The notes beneath the pieces are model-generated. The model worked only from the letters and a program-made list of their open reading frames with translations. It had not been told where the DNA came from and made no database searches. Of a stretch of 64,000 nt of DNA, positions 9,286-17,115 are shown one piece after another. Every line of letters begins with the position of its first letter. Within the stretch, counting starts at the first letter, position 1. The stretch lies in assembly GCF_029623755.1 (NCBI RefSeq), contig NZ_CP121106.1, positions 1,995,001 to 2,059,000 of the forward strand, read 5' to 3'. This DNA comes from Altererythrobacter sp. CAU 1644 (GTDB taxonomy: Bacteria > Pseudomonadota > Alphaproteobacteria > Sphingomonadales > Sphingomonadaceae). The position numbers were made by a program, and so were the translations under genes.

Positions 9286-9836
9286 TTGTGCCTCTCGGTC
9301 AGTTCGACCATGTTGCCGTCCGGATCGAACACCATCAGAAAACTCGCATCCCATTCGCTATCGACGCTCTCAATATGCGTCTTTTCGAGCGGTTTGTGAA
9401 CGCGGTAGCCCTTGGCTGCGATCCGCCGGGCGATCTCTTCCAGACCCTCGGCCTCGATCATCATGATCGCGTCGCCAGCGCGCATCGTACCCGGTTCGGG
9501 GAGCGCTCGCTTGTGGCCGTACTGCAGCAGGCCGATCATTCCGATGTAGGGATGCTTGCCCTTCATGATGATCAACTGGTTGGGATCGCCGGGGCTGGCC
9601 CCCTCGACCGGGAGCCCCTGTTCCGAAATCGTTCCGACCTTGCCGACATACCACTGGGTAAAGCCGAGCGTCTCGTAGAAGGCTACCGAGGCCTCGATAT
9701 CGTGCACGACCAGTGTGGCGCGGCGGAGGACCGTGCCTTCGCTGGCCTTGTTCGCTGCTTCCTCGGCCGGTTCAGGAGAAGGAACATGTGCACAAGCGGC
9801 AATGCCCAGGGCGAGCATCGCCACAAGCGCCCTCAT
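9282..9836 (-). CDS. VOC-family lipoprotein
   Basis: 184-aa vicinal-oxygen-chelate (glyoxalase fold) protein with a lipoprotein-type N-terminus (hydrophobic run ending 'GIAAC'), so probably anchored in the periplasm. The domain begins 'LRRATLVVHDIEASVAFYETLGF' and ends 'MVFDPDGNMVELTE'. It shares 'LIIMKG....YIGMIGLLQ' with the VOC proteins at 17108 and 21261. ATG 9836 overlaps the stop of the upstream DUF1838 gene (ATGA). VOC proteins are usually cytosolic metal enzymes, so this exported lipoprotein form is unusual. Function unknown. Confidence 0.78.
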   Translation of the reverse strand: MRALVAMLALGIAACAHVPSPEPAEEAANKASEGTVLRRATLVVHDIEASVAFYETLGFTQWYVGKVGTISEQGLPVEGASPGDPNQLIIMKGKHPYIGMIGLLQYGHKRALPEPGTMRAGDAIMMIEAEGLEEIARRIAAKGYRVHKPLEKTHIESVDSEWDASFLMVFDPDGNMVELTERHN

Positions 9837-10753
9837 TCGGTTTCCCCTCCGTCCGCCGCATCTTCGGCGGCCCGCGCGGCATCGATAATCCGCTTGGCGA
9901 CGGTCCAACTGGTGTCGTTGGGGCGATCGTCATTGACCGGCGGGGGAGCGACATAGGCCGGGTAATTGGCCTTGATCTCGTCCTTGATCTTGTCAGGCAT
10001 CTCGTCCCAGCTGTTGAGCCTGAGGCCGCCGGTGTAGAATACCAGCACGCCTTCGCGGCCGCCCATCTTCATCCACGGGATCCAGCGCGAGATACGGCCC
10101 CATGAGATGACACTGTCGACGACATGCGGGGTACCAGCGTCCTTGATGTCGGCCAGGGGTGCAGTCCAGGTGAGGAATTCGGCGGCCTGGTAATTGTTGC
10201 CGACATATTCCTGGTAATCGCCTGCCAGCGGATTGTCGTAGAACAGCAGCGCTGCGCCGCCGCCGCGATAGGCATGGTCGCCCATGACGATCGGATCGAA
10301 GGTCGAATTGGGCTGGCCCTGCTCGTCGCGCGACCAGCTTGGGCGGCGCGAATTAACCGGGTCGTTGGCGACATGGACCACGTCGACCGTCTCGCCGGTC
10401 CAGGGGTTGTTCCAGGTCCGCAGGATCTCACCGCTCTCGGGATCGAGATAAAACATCACTTCGCGGCTGACCGATCGCGAGCCGACGCCGCGGACCGGAT
10501 CCTCGAAGGCTTCGCATTGCCGCGTGTTCATCGCGATGACGTTGAACAAGTGGCGATCCTTCTCGCCCCGGATGACCGAGTAGACGGTGCCTTCCCAGTA
10601 ATAGACGGTGGGGTCTTCGGTCTCGAGCGAGCAGAACATCTTGGTGTTCATGCGGAAGGCGTCGTCGGCATTCGCCGGGTCGAGCTCCTCCGCCATTGCC
10701 GGAGCAGCAAGGAGTGCCGTCGCGGCAGCGAGTTTGGTCAGGTGCCCGATCAT
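9833..10753 (-). CDS. DUF1838 family protein, exported (copy 1)
   Basis: 306-aa protein of unknown function assigned to DUF1838. It has a Sec signal peptide ('ATALLAAPAMAEE') followed by the conserved block 'SVSREVMFYLDPESGEILRTWNNPWTGE.VDVVHVANDPVN' (approx. residues 95-135) and a Trp-rich C-terminal region ('SWGRISRWIPWMKM'). It is clearly paralogous to the genes at 10750 and 45101. ATG overlaps the stop of the upstream copy by 4 bp. The family has no established biochemical role that I know of. Its periplasmic location and repeated pairing with TonB receptors here suggest a job near substrate entry. Confidence 0.8.
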   Translation of the reverse strand: MIGHLTKLAAATALLAAPAMAEELDPANADDAFRMNTKMFCSLETEDPTVYYWEGTVYSVIRGEKDRHLFNVIAMNTRQCEAFEDPVRGVGSRSVSREVMFYLDPESGEILRTWNNPWTGETVDVVHVANDPVNSRRPSWSRDEQGQPNSTFDPIVMGDHAYRGGGAALLFYDNPLAGDYQEYVGNNYQAAEFLTWTAPLADIKDAGTPHVVDSVISWGRISRWIPWMKMGGREGVLVFYTGGLRLNSWDEMPDKIKDEIKANYPAYVAPPPVNDDRPNDTSWTVAKRIIDAARAAEDAADGGETE

Positions 10754-11652
10754 TGGCCGTCCCCCCCGGCTTTCGCCTCCATCTTCTTCTTGAACACTTC
10801 CCAGCTGGTTTCATTGGGGCGCGTGTCGCCGATCGGCGGCGGCGCGGCATATTGGGGATAGCGGGTGCGCAGCGTCGTGCGCAGCGGTTCAGGCAGGTCG
10901 TCGATCGAGGTGGCTCGGCCACCTACGGTCGCGGTGTAGACCAGCCCGTTGCGATCACCCATCTTCATCCAAGGCAGCCAGCGCGAAGTGCGCGACCAGC
11001 TGATCGAGTGATGCCTTACCGTTGGCTTCTCGCTGTCGAACAGGTCGTCGGCGTAGAAGAAGTCGTTGCCCATCTCCATTGCATGATAGGTGCCCCCGAC
11101 CCAGTCCTGGTACTCGCCGCCGAGCGGGTTCTTGTAGAACAGCGGGGTGTTGCCGGTGCTGATCGCGCGATTGTTGAGCACCCAGTAATCGGTCTTGAGC
11201 GGCTCGCCATTGCTGCGGGTCGCAAAGATCGGTGCGCGCATGTTCACCGGGTCATTGGCGACATGCATCACGTCGAGTTCCTCGCCGGTCCAAGGATTGG
11301 TCCAGCGGTCCTTGACCTCGCCGGTTTCGGGATCGAGGTGGATCATGATCTCGCGGCTGACGCTGCGAAAGCCTTCGCCCCGCTCCGCGTCGCGCACGGT
11401 GGTGCACTGACGGATATTCATGCCCTGGAGGCCGAAAAGCTTGCGGTCGCGCTCGCCTTCGACGCGGCTGAACATCGAGCCCTGCCACCAGTAGATCACG
11501 GTTTCGCCGTCGTTGAGCGAGCAGATCGCCTTGCGCATGATCTTCAGCGCATCCTGCGGGTCGTCCTGGTCGAGAGTTTCCGCATGGGCAGCGGAAACCG
11601 TCAGCGCTAGCGCGAATGCTGACGCCAGGCCCGTTTTTGATCGACGAAACAT
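10750..11652 (-). CDS. DUF1838 family protein, exported (copy 2)
   Basis: 300-aa DUF1838 protein with signal peptide ('FALALTVSAAHAE') and the family block 'SVSREIMIHLDPETGEVKDRWTNPWTGEELDVMHVANDPVN'. The C-terminal region 'SWSRTSRWLPWMKMGDRNG' matches the copies at 9833 and 45101. The start at ATG 11652 has a strong GGAGGG site upstream. It is the first gene of a four-gene operon (DUF1838, DUF1838, VOC lipoprotein, Tat hydrolase-like) and lies 38 bp downstream of the TGGTATACCA palindrome shared with the TonB receptor at 3352. Confidence 0.8.
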   Translation of the reverse strand: MFRRSKTGLASAFALALTVSAAHAETLDQDDPQDALKIMRKAICSLNDGETVIYWWQGSMFSRVEGERDRKLFGLQGMNIRQCTTVRDAERGEGFRSVSREIMIHLDPETGEVKDRWTNPWTGEELDVMHVANDPVNMRAPIFATRSNGEPLKTDYWVLNNRAISTGNTPLFYKNPLGGEYQDWVGGTYHAMEMGNDFFYADDLFDSEKPTVRHHSISWSRTSRWLPWMKMGDRNGLVYTATVGGRATSIDDLPEPLRTTLRTRYPQYAAPPPIGDTRPNETSWEVFKKKMEAKAGGDGQ

Positions 11653-11689
11653 AGCAATATCCCTCCAAACAAGCGTAGGAATGCTATTC

Positions 11690-11699
11690 TGGTATACCA
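11690..11699. promoter_or_regulatory. Palindrome TGGTATACCA (putative operator, motif B)
   Basis: Perfect 10-bp palindrome in the 73-bp gap between the LysR stop and the DUF1838 start, identical to that at 3309-3318. Read toward the DUF1838 gene, TTTGACG precedes it and GA follows it. It marks a separate promoter for the DUF1838 operon, although the LysR gene upstream runs in the same direction. Confidence 0.6.
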
Positions 11700-11725
11700 T
11701 CGTCAAATCTATATTTTTGAGGCTC

Positions 11726-12658
11726 TCATTTGGAGGATTTATATTTGGGTGCGCCGATCCGCTCGGTCAGGCGTTCCAGGAAGATCCGCACCGCCGAAGG
11801 CGGGCGCTTGATCGTGGAGGTCACGGCGTTGAACGTAAGCGACCAGCCGAGGTTCGGAGGAGTGACGGAGCACAGCAGCCCGGCCTTCAGGTCGGCCTCG
11901 ACTAGAGGGCGGGGGAGCACTGTGAGCAATTTCCCCTGCATCAGCATTTCCCGCACCAGCGTGATGTTGCGGATGTCGACCGCGAGGCGCGGCTGATCGA
12001 GTTTTGCTCGGGTGAAAGTGCGACCCCATTCAGGGAAGTTCGAGCGAATATCGCCGATCTGGATCCACGGGTGCGCGGTAAGGTCTTCCAGCGCCACCTT
12101 CTTCTTTCGTGACAATGGGTGTCCGGCACCTGCGACAACGAGCATATCCACGTCCAGCAGGGGATCGATCTTCAGCGCCTTGTCCTGCTGGTTGTCGGCC
12201 GACGTGCCGAGGAGGACCGAGATATCGCCTGAATGCAGCCGATCGGCAGCAGCGGGCAGGACGCCGTGCGAGATATGGATCTCGAGCAGGGGGAACTCTT
12301 CGACCATCTGGCTGAGAACCTCGGTCACCGCGGTCCCGGTTGCGCTGGGCGACATGCAGATATCGAGTCGCCCGATGCTTCCGCTTTCGAGCGCCCCGAT
12401 CTCTTCCCGCGCGAGCTTGATCTCCCGTGAGACGCGCTGCGCGCAGGCCGCCATGATTTCCCCCACCTCGGTCAGGGTGACCGGCCTGGTCCCCCGCTCG
12501 ACCAGCGTGGCACCGACCGCCTCTTCCAGCTGTGCGATCGCGATGCTGAGGGCCGGCTGGGTGATGCCGAGCAAGTCCGCCGCTGCGGTGAAGGACGCCT
12601 TCTCCTGAACCTGAAGCAGGTAGTTGAGCTGGCGAAGGGTCACTTCCATCTGCGGCAT
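11726..12658 (-). CDS. LysR-type transcriptional regulator
   Basis: 310-aa LysR regulator of standard length. The N-terminal winged HTH is 'LRQLNYLLQVQEKASFTAAADLLGITQPALSIAIAQLEE' (residues 6-45), followed by a substrate-binding domain. Start taken at ATG 12658; ATG 12649 is also possible. It lies upstream of, and in the same direction as, the DUF1838 operon, and back-to-tail with the cytochrome gene. Its target may be itself or the neighbouring operon. The inverted repeat CTTAT-N15-ATAAG at 12678-12702 could be its own binding site, but this is weak evidence. Confidence 0.9.
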   Translation of the reverse strand: MPQMEVTLRQLNYLLQVQEKASFTAAADLLGITQPALSIAIAQLEEAVGATLVERGTRPVTLTEVGEIMAACAQRVSREIKLAREEIGALESGSIGRLDICMSPSATGTAVTEVLSQMVEEFPLLEIHISHGVLPAAADRLHSGDISVLLGTSADNQQDKALKIDPLLDVDMLVVAGAGHPLSRKKKVALEDLTAHPWIQIGDIRSNFPEWGRTFTRAKLDQPRLAVDIRNITLVREMLMQGKLLTVLPRPLVEADLKAGLLCSVTPPNLGWSLTFNAVTSTIKRPPSAVRIFLERLTERIGAPKYKSSK

Positions 12659-12677
12659 GAGCAAGAAGTAAATCCTG

Positions 12678-12702
12678 CTTATGCCGCTGTCAAAAACATA
12701 AG
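12678..12702. promoter_or_regulatory. Possible LysR binding site (CTTAT-N15-ATAAG)
   Basis: Inverted repeat with 5-bp arms in the gap upstream of the LysR start. It has the T-N11-A symmetry expected for a LysR autoregulatory site. Short arms make chance a real possibility. Confidence 0.3.
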
Positions 12703-12757
12703 TATTTCTGACGGAATGACTTCGGGAGTTGCCGAGTCTGCTCGTACCCCTCGCGCG

Positions 12758-13231
12758 CTATGGAGCGTCGGACTTCAGCGTCGCGAGGTAGGCGATGACT
12801 TCCTTCCGGGCGGTCTCGTCCCTCATGCCGCCATAGCTCATCTTGCCGCCGGGCAGCGATTGACGCGGGTTTGCGAGATAGCTGTCGAGAGTGGCATCGT
12901 CCCACACGAAACCCGACTCCTTTATCGCCGTGGAGTAGGCGAATGCCTCCTTCGATCCGGCCGGCTTGCCATGGACGTCCCAGAGATTGGGGCCGATCCG
13001 ATCGGGGCCGCCTTCCTCGAAAGTATGGCAGGCGATGCACTGTGCAAGTGCCGCGGGGCGAGCGGCGGTATCGGCAGCAGTCGCAACCGCGCCCGAGGAA
13101 TCGGCCGAACCGCCGTCCTCACCCGATGCAGCGGTGGGGGCCGGCGCAGCGCCGTCATCGCCGCCCGATTGCTCGCTACCGCAAGCAGCCAGGAGGCAGG
13201 TAAGTGCGAGACACATGATTTTCTTTTGCAT
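12758..13231 (-). CDS. Class I cytochrome c lipoprotein
   Basis: 157-aa cytochrome c. The N-terminus is a lipoprotein signal ('LTCLLAACGS', Cys17), followed by an acidic and Ala-rich linker of about 45 residues. A monohaem domain carries 'CIACH' and the distal Met ligand in 'GGKMSYGGM'. It is similar to cytochrome c2/c550 types and would carry electrons in the periplasm. The gene is divergent from the methyltransferase operon, sharing the 122-bp region with operator 13321-13340, so it may be co-regulated. It could accept electrons from a flavoprotein dehydrogenase of this cluster (inference). Confidence 0.88.
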   Translation of the reverse strand: MQKKIMCLALTCLLAACGSEQSGGDDGAAPAPTAASGEDGGSADSSGAVATAADTAARPAALAQCIACHTFEEGGPDRIGPNLWDVHGKPAGSKEAFAYSTAIKESGFVWDDATLDSYLANPRQSLPGGKMSYGGMRDETARKEVIAYLATLKSDAP

Positions 13232-13296
13232 GGCTTCACCTCAATCTCGATGTGCCCCGGAAAATGGGCAAACCCAGTATCATTGCAAACGCGGCG

Positions 13297-13302
13297 TTGA
13301 CA
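13297..13302 (+). promoter_or_regulatory. -35-like TTGACA
   Basis: Consensus -35 hexamer 57 bp upstream of the methyltransferase ATG. A -10 box 17-18 bp downstream would fall at 13320-13326, overlapping the left edge of the operator palindrome, which fits repression by steric block. No good TATAAT is visible, so the promoter call is tentative. Confidence 0.4.
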
Positions 13303-13320
13303 CAAGATCACTGTTCGGTC

Positions 13321-13340
13321 AAATTTGTCCGGACAAATTT
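13321..13340. promoter_or_regulatory. GntR-type operator, perfect 20-bp palindrome (motif A)
   Basis: AAATTTGTCCGGACAAATTT is a perfect 20-bp palindrome around the core TTGTCCGGACAA (13325-13336). It lies 13 bp before the ATG of the methyltransferase operon and in the divergent region with the cytochrome gene. The same core recurs at seven other control regions of the window. Confidence 0.85.
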
Positions 13341-13353
13341 TCAAAGGTGAATC

Positions 13354-14568
13354 ATGGCAACCGACCTGCCACCCCCATATACCGCGCTGACCAGACATCC
13401 AATGATGCCGCGGACGAATCATGACGAGGCAGCGCGGTTCAATTTCCTCACCCATTTCAATCGCTACCTCTCCGGTCCGATCGGAGGTGGCAACAGGCTG
13501 GCCTATGAAAAGCGGGTGCTTCCTGCCTTTCAGGCCGAGCATGGGCGCGATCCCCAGCACCGTTACGAGATTCGCGACGCGATGAACGAAGATTCGTGGC
13601 ACCGCATGTGGTCGGCGATGAAGCGCAACTCGATGGAAATGCGCCAGCACACCGGCCGACAGGCCGTGTTGCGGCAGCTCGATGAACTCGATGCCATGGC
13701 TGCACAGTTCAACCAGCACTCCGGCCAACTTGAGCTTGATCCCTCGATCGAGCAGCCCGAATACCAGACTGCAGTCGATATCCATTGCCAGCCCGGCGGC
13801 TATCACGGCGGCGAGCGTGAGAATGACGTCACCGTCGGCGCGAACTACGATGTCGGCCTGTTCGCGACCACCGGCGGCGCGCTGGGTGGGCTCAACGACG
13901 GCGGCGGTCAGGCGGTAGTCGAGTGGGCGAAGAAGGAGCGGCCCGACTGGTCGCCCAAGCGCATTCTCGATATCGGCTGCACCATCGGTCACAATGCAGT
14001 GCCAATTGCGCAGGCCTATCGCGATGCCGAGGTGATTGCGATCGACACCGCCGCATCCTCGCTTCGCTATGGCGCTGCCCGCGCGGCCGCCATGGGGGTC
14101 AAGAACATCAAGTTCATCCAGGCCTCGGGCGAAGACCTGTCGCGCTGGCCCGATGGCCATTTCGACTGGGTCCAGACGACCATGTTCCTGCATGAGCTGT
14201 CGGCCAAGGCCATGCCACGGATACTTTCCGAAGCGTATCGCGTGCTCGCCCCGGGTGGCCTGATCTTGCATATCGAGCAGCCGCAATATTCCGACGAGAT
14301 GCCGCTGTTCGAGCAGTTCATGCGCGACTGGGACGCGTTCAACAACAACGAGCCCTTCTGGTCGGCGATGCACGGGCAGGACATTTACGAGGCGATGGAG
14401 CGGGCTGGCTTCCCGCGCGACAGCCAGTTCAGCGCCGGCGTGCGGGCCGTGGTCGATCCCGAAATCTTCCCGCCGTCGCCCGACGATGGCGAGGAGGACT
14501 ACGGCCGCGCCGCCATCTGGAACGCCTATGGCGCCTGGAAGCCGCAAGCGCAGGCCGCCGCCGCATGA
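13354..14568 (+). CDS. SAM-dependent class I methyltransferase
   Basis: 404-aa protein whose residues from about 205 to 310 form a class I methyltransferase domain: motif I 'ILDIGCTIGHNAVPIA', 'EVIAIDTAASSLRYG', 'DWVQTTMFLHEL' and 'RVLAPGGLILHIEQP'. The N-terminal 200 residues have no feature I recognise. Its substrate is unknown. It is the first gene of a ten-gene operon and starts 13 bp after the GntR-type operator, so it is the most directly controlled gene of that unit. Its stop overlaps the next start (ATGA). It might methylate or demethylate the substrate early in catabolism. Confidence 0.85.
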   Translation: MATDLPPPYTALTRHPMMPRTNHDEAARFNFLTHFNRYLSGPIGGGNRLAYEKRVLPAFQAEHGRDPQHRYEIRDAMNEDSWHRMWSAMKRNSMEMRQHTGRQAVLRQLDELDAMAAQFNQHSGQLELDPSIEQPEYQTAVDIHCQPGGYHGGERENDVTVGANYDVGLFATTGGALGGLNDGGGQAVVEWAKKERPDWSPKRILDIGCTIGHNAVPIAQAYRDAEVIAIDTAASSLRYGAARAAAMGVKNIKFIQASGEDLSRWPDGHFDWVQTTMFLHELSAKAMPRILSEAYRVLAPGGLILHIEQPQYSDEMPLFEQFMRDWDAFNNNEPFWSAMHGQDIYEAMERAGFPRDSQFSAGVRAVVDPEIFPPSPDDGEEDYGRAAIWNAYGAWKPQAQAAAA

Positions 14569-14924
14569 GCGAGGATTTCGACTGGGTCGAGCGTTCGGGC
14601 AAGCGCGCCAAGGGCAAGCGGCCCGAGTTCTTCGACAGCGAGGCGCTCGACCGGCTCTATTCGGTGGTATTCGCGCTCGCCGCCGAAGTCTCTGCGCTGC
14701 GCGAGCGGCAGGACACGATCGAGCGTCTGCTCGATGCGAACGGGACGCTGCGGCGCGAGGATATCGAGAACTACGAGCCTGATCGCCAGGCCGGCGAAGA
14801 ACGCGGACTAGCGACGCGCGCCTACGTCAACCGGATCATGCGCGGCTTCCAGCAGGCCGTCGAGGCGATGGAGGCCGACGATCCGCCGATCATGGAGTGG
14901 GTCGAGAAACTTTCGAAGGAATAA
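14565..14924 (+). CDS. Small conserved hypothetical protein
   Basis: 119-aa acidic and charged protein without signal peptide or TM segment. The middle ('ALAAEVSALRERQDTIERLL', residues 36-55) looks like a short amphipathic helix or coiled coil. I do not recognise the family. The start ATG overlaps the methyltransferase stop by 4 bp, so translation is probably coupled and the product may be an accessory subunit of the methyltransferase. A 20-bp GC palindrome follows directly. Confidence 0.7.
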   Translation: MSEDFDWVERSGKRAKGKRPEFFDSEALDRLYSVVFALAAEVSALRERQDTIERLLDANGTLRREDIENYEPDRQAGEERGLATRAYVNRIMRGFQQAVEAMEADDPPIMEWVEKLSKE

Positions 14925-14925
14925 C

Positions 14926-14945
14926 TGCGCCGCCCGGGCGGCGCA
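14926..14945. repeat. Intercistronic 20-bp GC palindrome
   Basis: TGCGCCGCCCGGGCGGCGCA is a perfect palindrome between two genes of the same operon, 2 bp after the upstream stop and 13 bp before the next ATG. It would form a very stable RNA hairpin but lacks a following T tract. It may be an mRNA-processing or attenuation element that changes the ratio of soluble to membrane products. Confidence 0.6.
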
Positions 14946-14958
14946 TTGGGGAGGGACT

Positions 14959-15651
14959 ATGGAATTCCTGACAGCCAACGAACTCAGCATCCTGCGATGG
15001 ATCCACATTCTCGCCATGGTCTATTGGCTCGGCGGTGAATGGGGCGTCTTCCAGACGAGCTATCACGTTACCAATCGCAATCTTTCGCTCGAAGAGCGCA
15101 AGCGGCACATGGAAACCGCCTATCGGATCGACATCCTGGCGCGGACGGGAATCGTGCTGCTGCTCCCGCTGGGGCTGCACATGGGCAAGCTGTACGGCTT
15201 CATTCCGATGCTGGAGGGCGCCGGCATCTGGTGGATGTGGCTGTTCTTCGCGATCTGGCTGGCGATGACCTGGACCGCCTTCATCAAGCGCGAGACCGAC
15301 ATCGGTATCAAGGTGACGCGGACCGAGGAATTGCTGCGCTATCCGCTGATCGTGGCGCTGTTCGTGTTCGCCTTCATGGCGCTCGGCGGAAGCGGCCCGA
15401 TCGAGACCGCCGAAGGCAATCACTGGTATCCGTGGAAGATGATCCTCTACGCCTTCGCGCTGATCATCGGATTGTTCCTGCGGCTGGTCATGCGGCGCTG
15501 GACCGAGCGGTTTCGCATCCTCGCCCAGGGACCCGATGCCGCGCAGGAAGCGGCGCTGGAACGGGAGATCACCCAGGCGCGCATCTCCGCCTATATTTAC
15601 TGGATCACGATCGCCACGGTCTGTTTCCTCGGCGCCGTGAAGCCCTTCTGA
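14959..15651 (+). CDS. Integral membrane protein (CopD/HemJ-like), paralogue of the gene at 40309
   Basis: 230-aa membrane protein with about five TM helices. TM1 carries 'WIHILAMVYWLGGEWGVF', a His and a Trp-Leu-Gly typical of CopD/HemJ-like haem or metal membrane proteins. The C-terminus ends 'TVCFLGAVKPF'. The protein at 40309 has the same plan ('YAHLLLFVLWLGADVGVF' and 'TAFLGNVKPLP'), and both genes lie behind the same operator motif. Start ATG 14959 follows GGGGAGGG. It overlaps the following gene by 1 bp. A haem-binding electron-transfer role is inferred from the conserved His, not demonstrated. Confidence 0.72.
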   Translation: MEFLTANELSILRWIHILAMVYWLGGEWGVFQTSYHVTNRNLSLEERKRHMETAYRIDILARTGIVLLLPLGLHMGKLYGFIPMLEGAGIWWMWLFFAIWLAMTWTAFIKRETDIGIKVTRTEELLRYPLIVALFVFAFMALGGSGPIETAEGNHWYPWKMILYAFALIIGLFLRLVMRRWTERFRILAQGPDAAQEAALEREITQARISAYIYWITIATVCFLGAVKPF

Positions 15652-16799
15652 TGAAGGGCCTCGACCGCCGCGCGCTGTTGGGCGCCGGTGCCGGGATCGC
15701 GGCAGCGAGCGCCCTCGACTGGACGGCCTTTGCAGCGCCCGCAGCAGCAGCCGAACGCGGGCCGAACGGGATCGAGATGCGCTCGGACGGGAGCTATGCG
15801 ACCGTCCCGCTGGCGAAGGAAACGATCTCGCTCGCCGTGGCGCAGACCCGGGTCGTGCCGGTCGAGCTCGGCAACGTGGCTCAGGGTCGCCGCGCCAATG
15901 TCCAGCACATGCTCGATGTGATCGACATGGCGAACGGCTTCTCCGGGCCGAAGGACCTGATCCAGTTCCACGAGTTCCCCATCACCGGCTATCGCCACGT
16001 CTGGAACCTCGAGGATGCGCGCAAGATCGCGATCGAGATTCCGGGAGAGGAGACCGAACTCCTCGCCGCCAAGGCGCGCGAATATGGCAGCTGGATTGTG
16101 TTCGGCTCCTACGTACGCGACCCCGACTGGCCCAAGCGGCTGCTGTCTATCACCACGATCATCAGCGACAAGGGCGAGATCGTTGCCAAGGACTGGAAGG
16201 CGCGCAATCTCAAGGGCTTCTTCCCCGGCGGGCGTGAGCTCTTCACCACAACCATATACGATGTGCTCGACGAATATGTCGAGCGCTACGGCTGGGACCA
16301 CGTGGTGCCGGTGATCCGGACGCCGATCGGCAATCTCTTCACCAGTTCGTCGCAGCTCGAGCCGGAGTTGTTCCGCGCCGCGGCGATGAAGGGGGCAGAG
16401 ATCATGCTGCGCACGGCGAGCGGGAATTTCAACGAGATCGATATCCGCGCGACCTCGATGTACAACCGGGTCTATTCCACCATCGCCAACAACAGCGCTT
16501 CGCCCGAGAACCGCTACTATCTCGCCGATTCCAATCCCGGCCATGTCGGCATCGTCGGACCCGACGGCGAATTCATCGAGCAGTCCGAAACCGATTTCGA
16601 AACGCTCGTCTACGGCCGCATCCCGATCGCGAGCTTCCGCGCGCGTCATCGCCAGCCGATCGTCCACAGCGAATTGGTGATGCCGGTCTTCGACAAATAC
16701 CGCAGCCCTTACGGCCCGAACCTCATCGCCGATTACCAGCCGACCGATACCGAAGACGCTGGGCGCTACCTGCGCTCCAAGTCGCGCTGGCCGCAATAG
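15651..16799 (+). CDS. Tat-exported nitrilase-superfamily protein lacking the catalytic Cys
   Basis: 382-aa carbon-nitrogen hydrolase-fold protein with a Tat-type signal ('DRRALLGAGAGIAAASALDWTAFAAP'). The fold is close to aliphatic amidases: Glu108 in 'HEFPITG', Lys183 in 'GEIVAKDWKARN', and 'AMKGAE' downstream. E-to-K spacing is 75 residues, as in AmiE (E59, K134). At the nucleophile position, six residues before the conserved Pro-Glu, there is Ser232 ('TSSSQLEPELFR') instead of Cys. It is probably exported and either catalytically altered or non-enzymatic. ATG 15651 overlaps the membrane-protein stop. A second such protein is at 32938. Confidence 0.82.
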   Translation: MKGLDRRALLGAGAGIAAASALDWTAFAAPAAAAERGPNGIEMRSDGSYATVPLAKETISLAVAQTRVVPVELGNVAQGRRANVQHMLDVIDMANGFSGPKDLIQFHEFPITGYRHVWNLEDARKIAIEIPGEETELLAAKAREYGSWIVFGSYVRDPDWPKRLLSITTIISDKGEIVAKDWKARNLKGFFPGGRELFTTTIYDVLDEYVERYGWDHVVPVIRTPIGNLFTSSSQLEPELFRAAAMKGAEIMLRTASGNFNEIDIRATSMYNRVYSTIANNSASPENRYYLADSNPGHVGIVGPDGEFIEQSETDFETLVYGRIPIASFRARHRQPIVHSELVMPVFDKYRSPYGPNLIADYQPTDTEDAGRYLRSKSRWPQ

Positions 16800-16809
16800 G
16801 AGAGACGCA

Positions 16810-17115
16810 TTGCCTGCCTACATGATCGTTACTGCAAGCATTGCCGATCGCGATGCCTTCATATCGGGTTATGGCGCAGCGGCAGGGGCGCTGGTCGAGA
16901 AATTCGGCGGCAAATATGTCCTGCGCGGGCCGGGTGCCGAATTGCTCGAAGGGGGATTTGGCGAGGGCGCTTCGATGGTGATTTCCGAATGGCCCGACAA
17001 GGATGCGGCGCGCGCCTTCTGGAACAGCCCCGAATATGCCGAGGCGAAGAAGCTGCGCGAAGGCATTGCCGATTGCCAGGTGCTGCTGATCGAGGCTCCG
17101 AAGATCAATGGTTGA
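16810..17115 (+). CDS. DUF1330 family protein
   Basis: 101-aa DUF1330 protein (dimeric alpha+beta ferredoxin-like barrel): 'YMIVTASIADRDAFISGY', 'KYVLRGPGAELLEGG', 'MVISEWPDKDAARAFWNSPEYAEAKKLR'. The function of the family is not established; members accompany catabolic and secondary-metabolite genes. The start is TTG at 16810 with AGGAGAG six bases upstream. It overlaps the next VOC gene by 8 bp. A diverged, exported relative is at 31732. Confidence 0.83.
   Translation: MPAYMIVTASIADRDAFISGYGAAAGALVEKFGGKYVLRGPGAELLEGGFGEGASMVISEWPDKDAARAFWNSPEYAEAKKLREGIADCQVLLIEAPKING

Noticed and set aside
12922..14547. 541-codon minus-strand open frame across the cytochrome and methyltransferase genes
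   Set aside because: It runs antisense to a clear methyltransferase and across the operator region, has low-complexity composition and no family signal.
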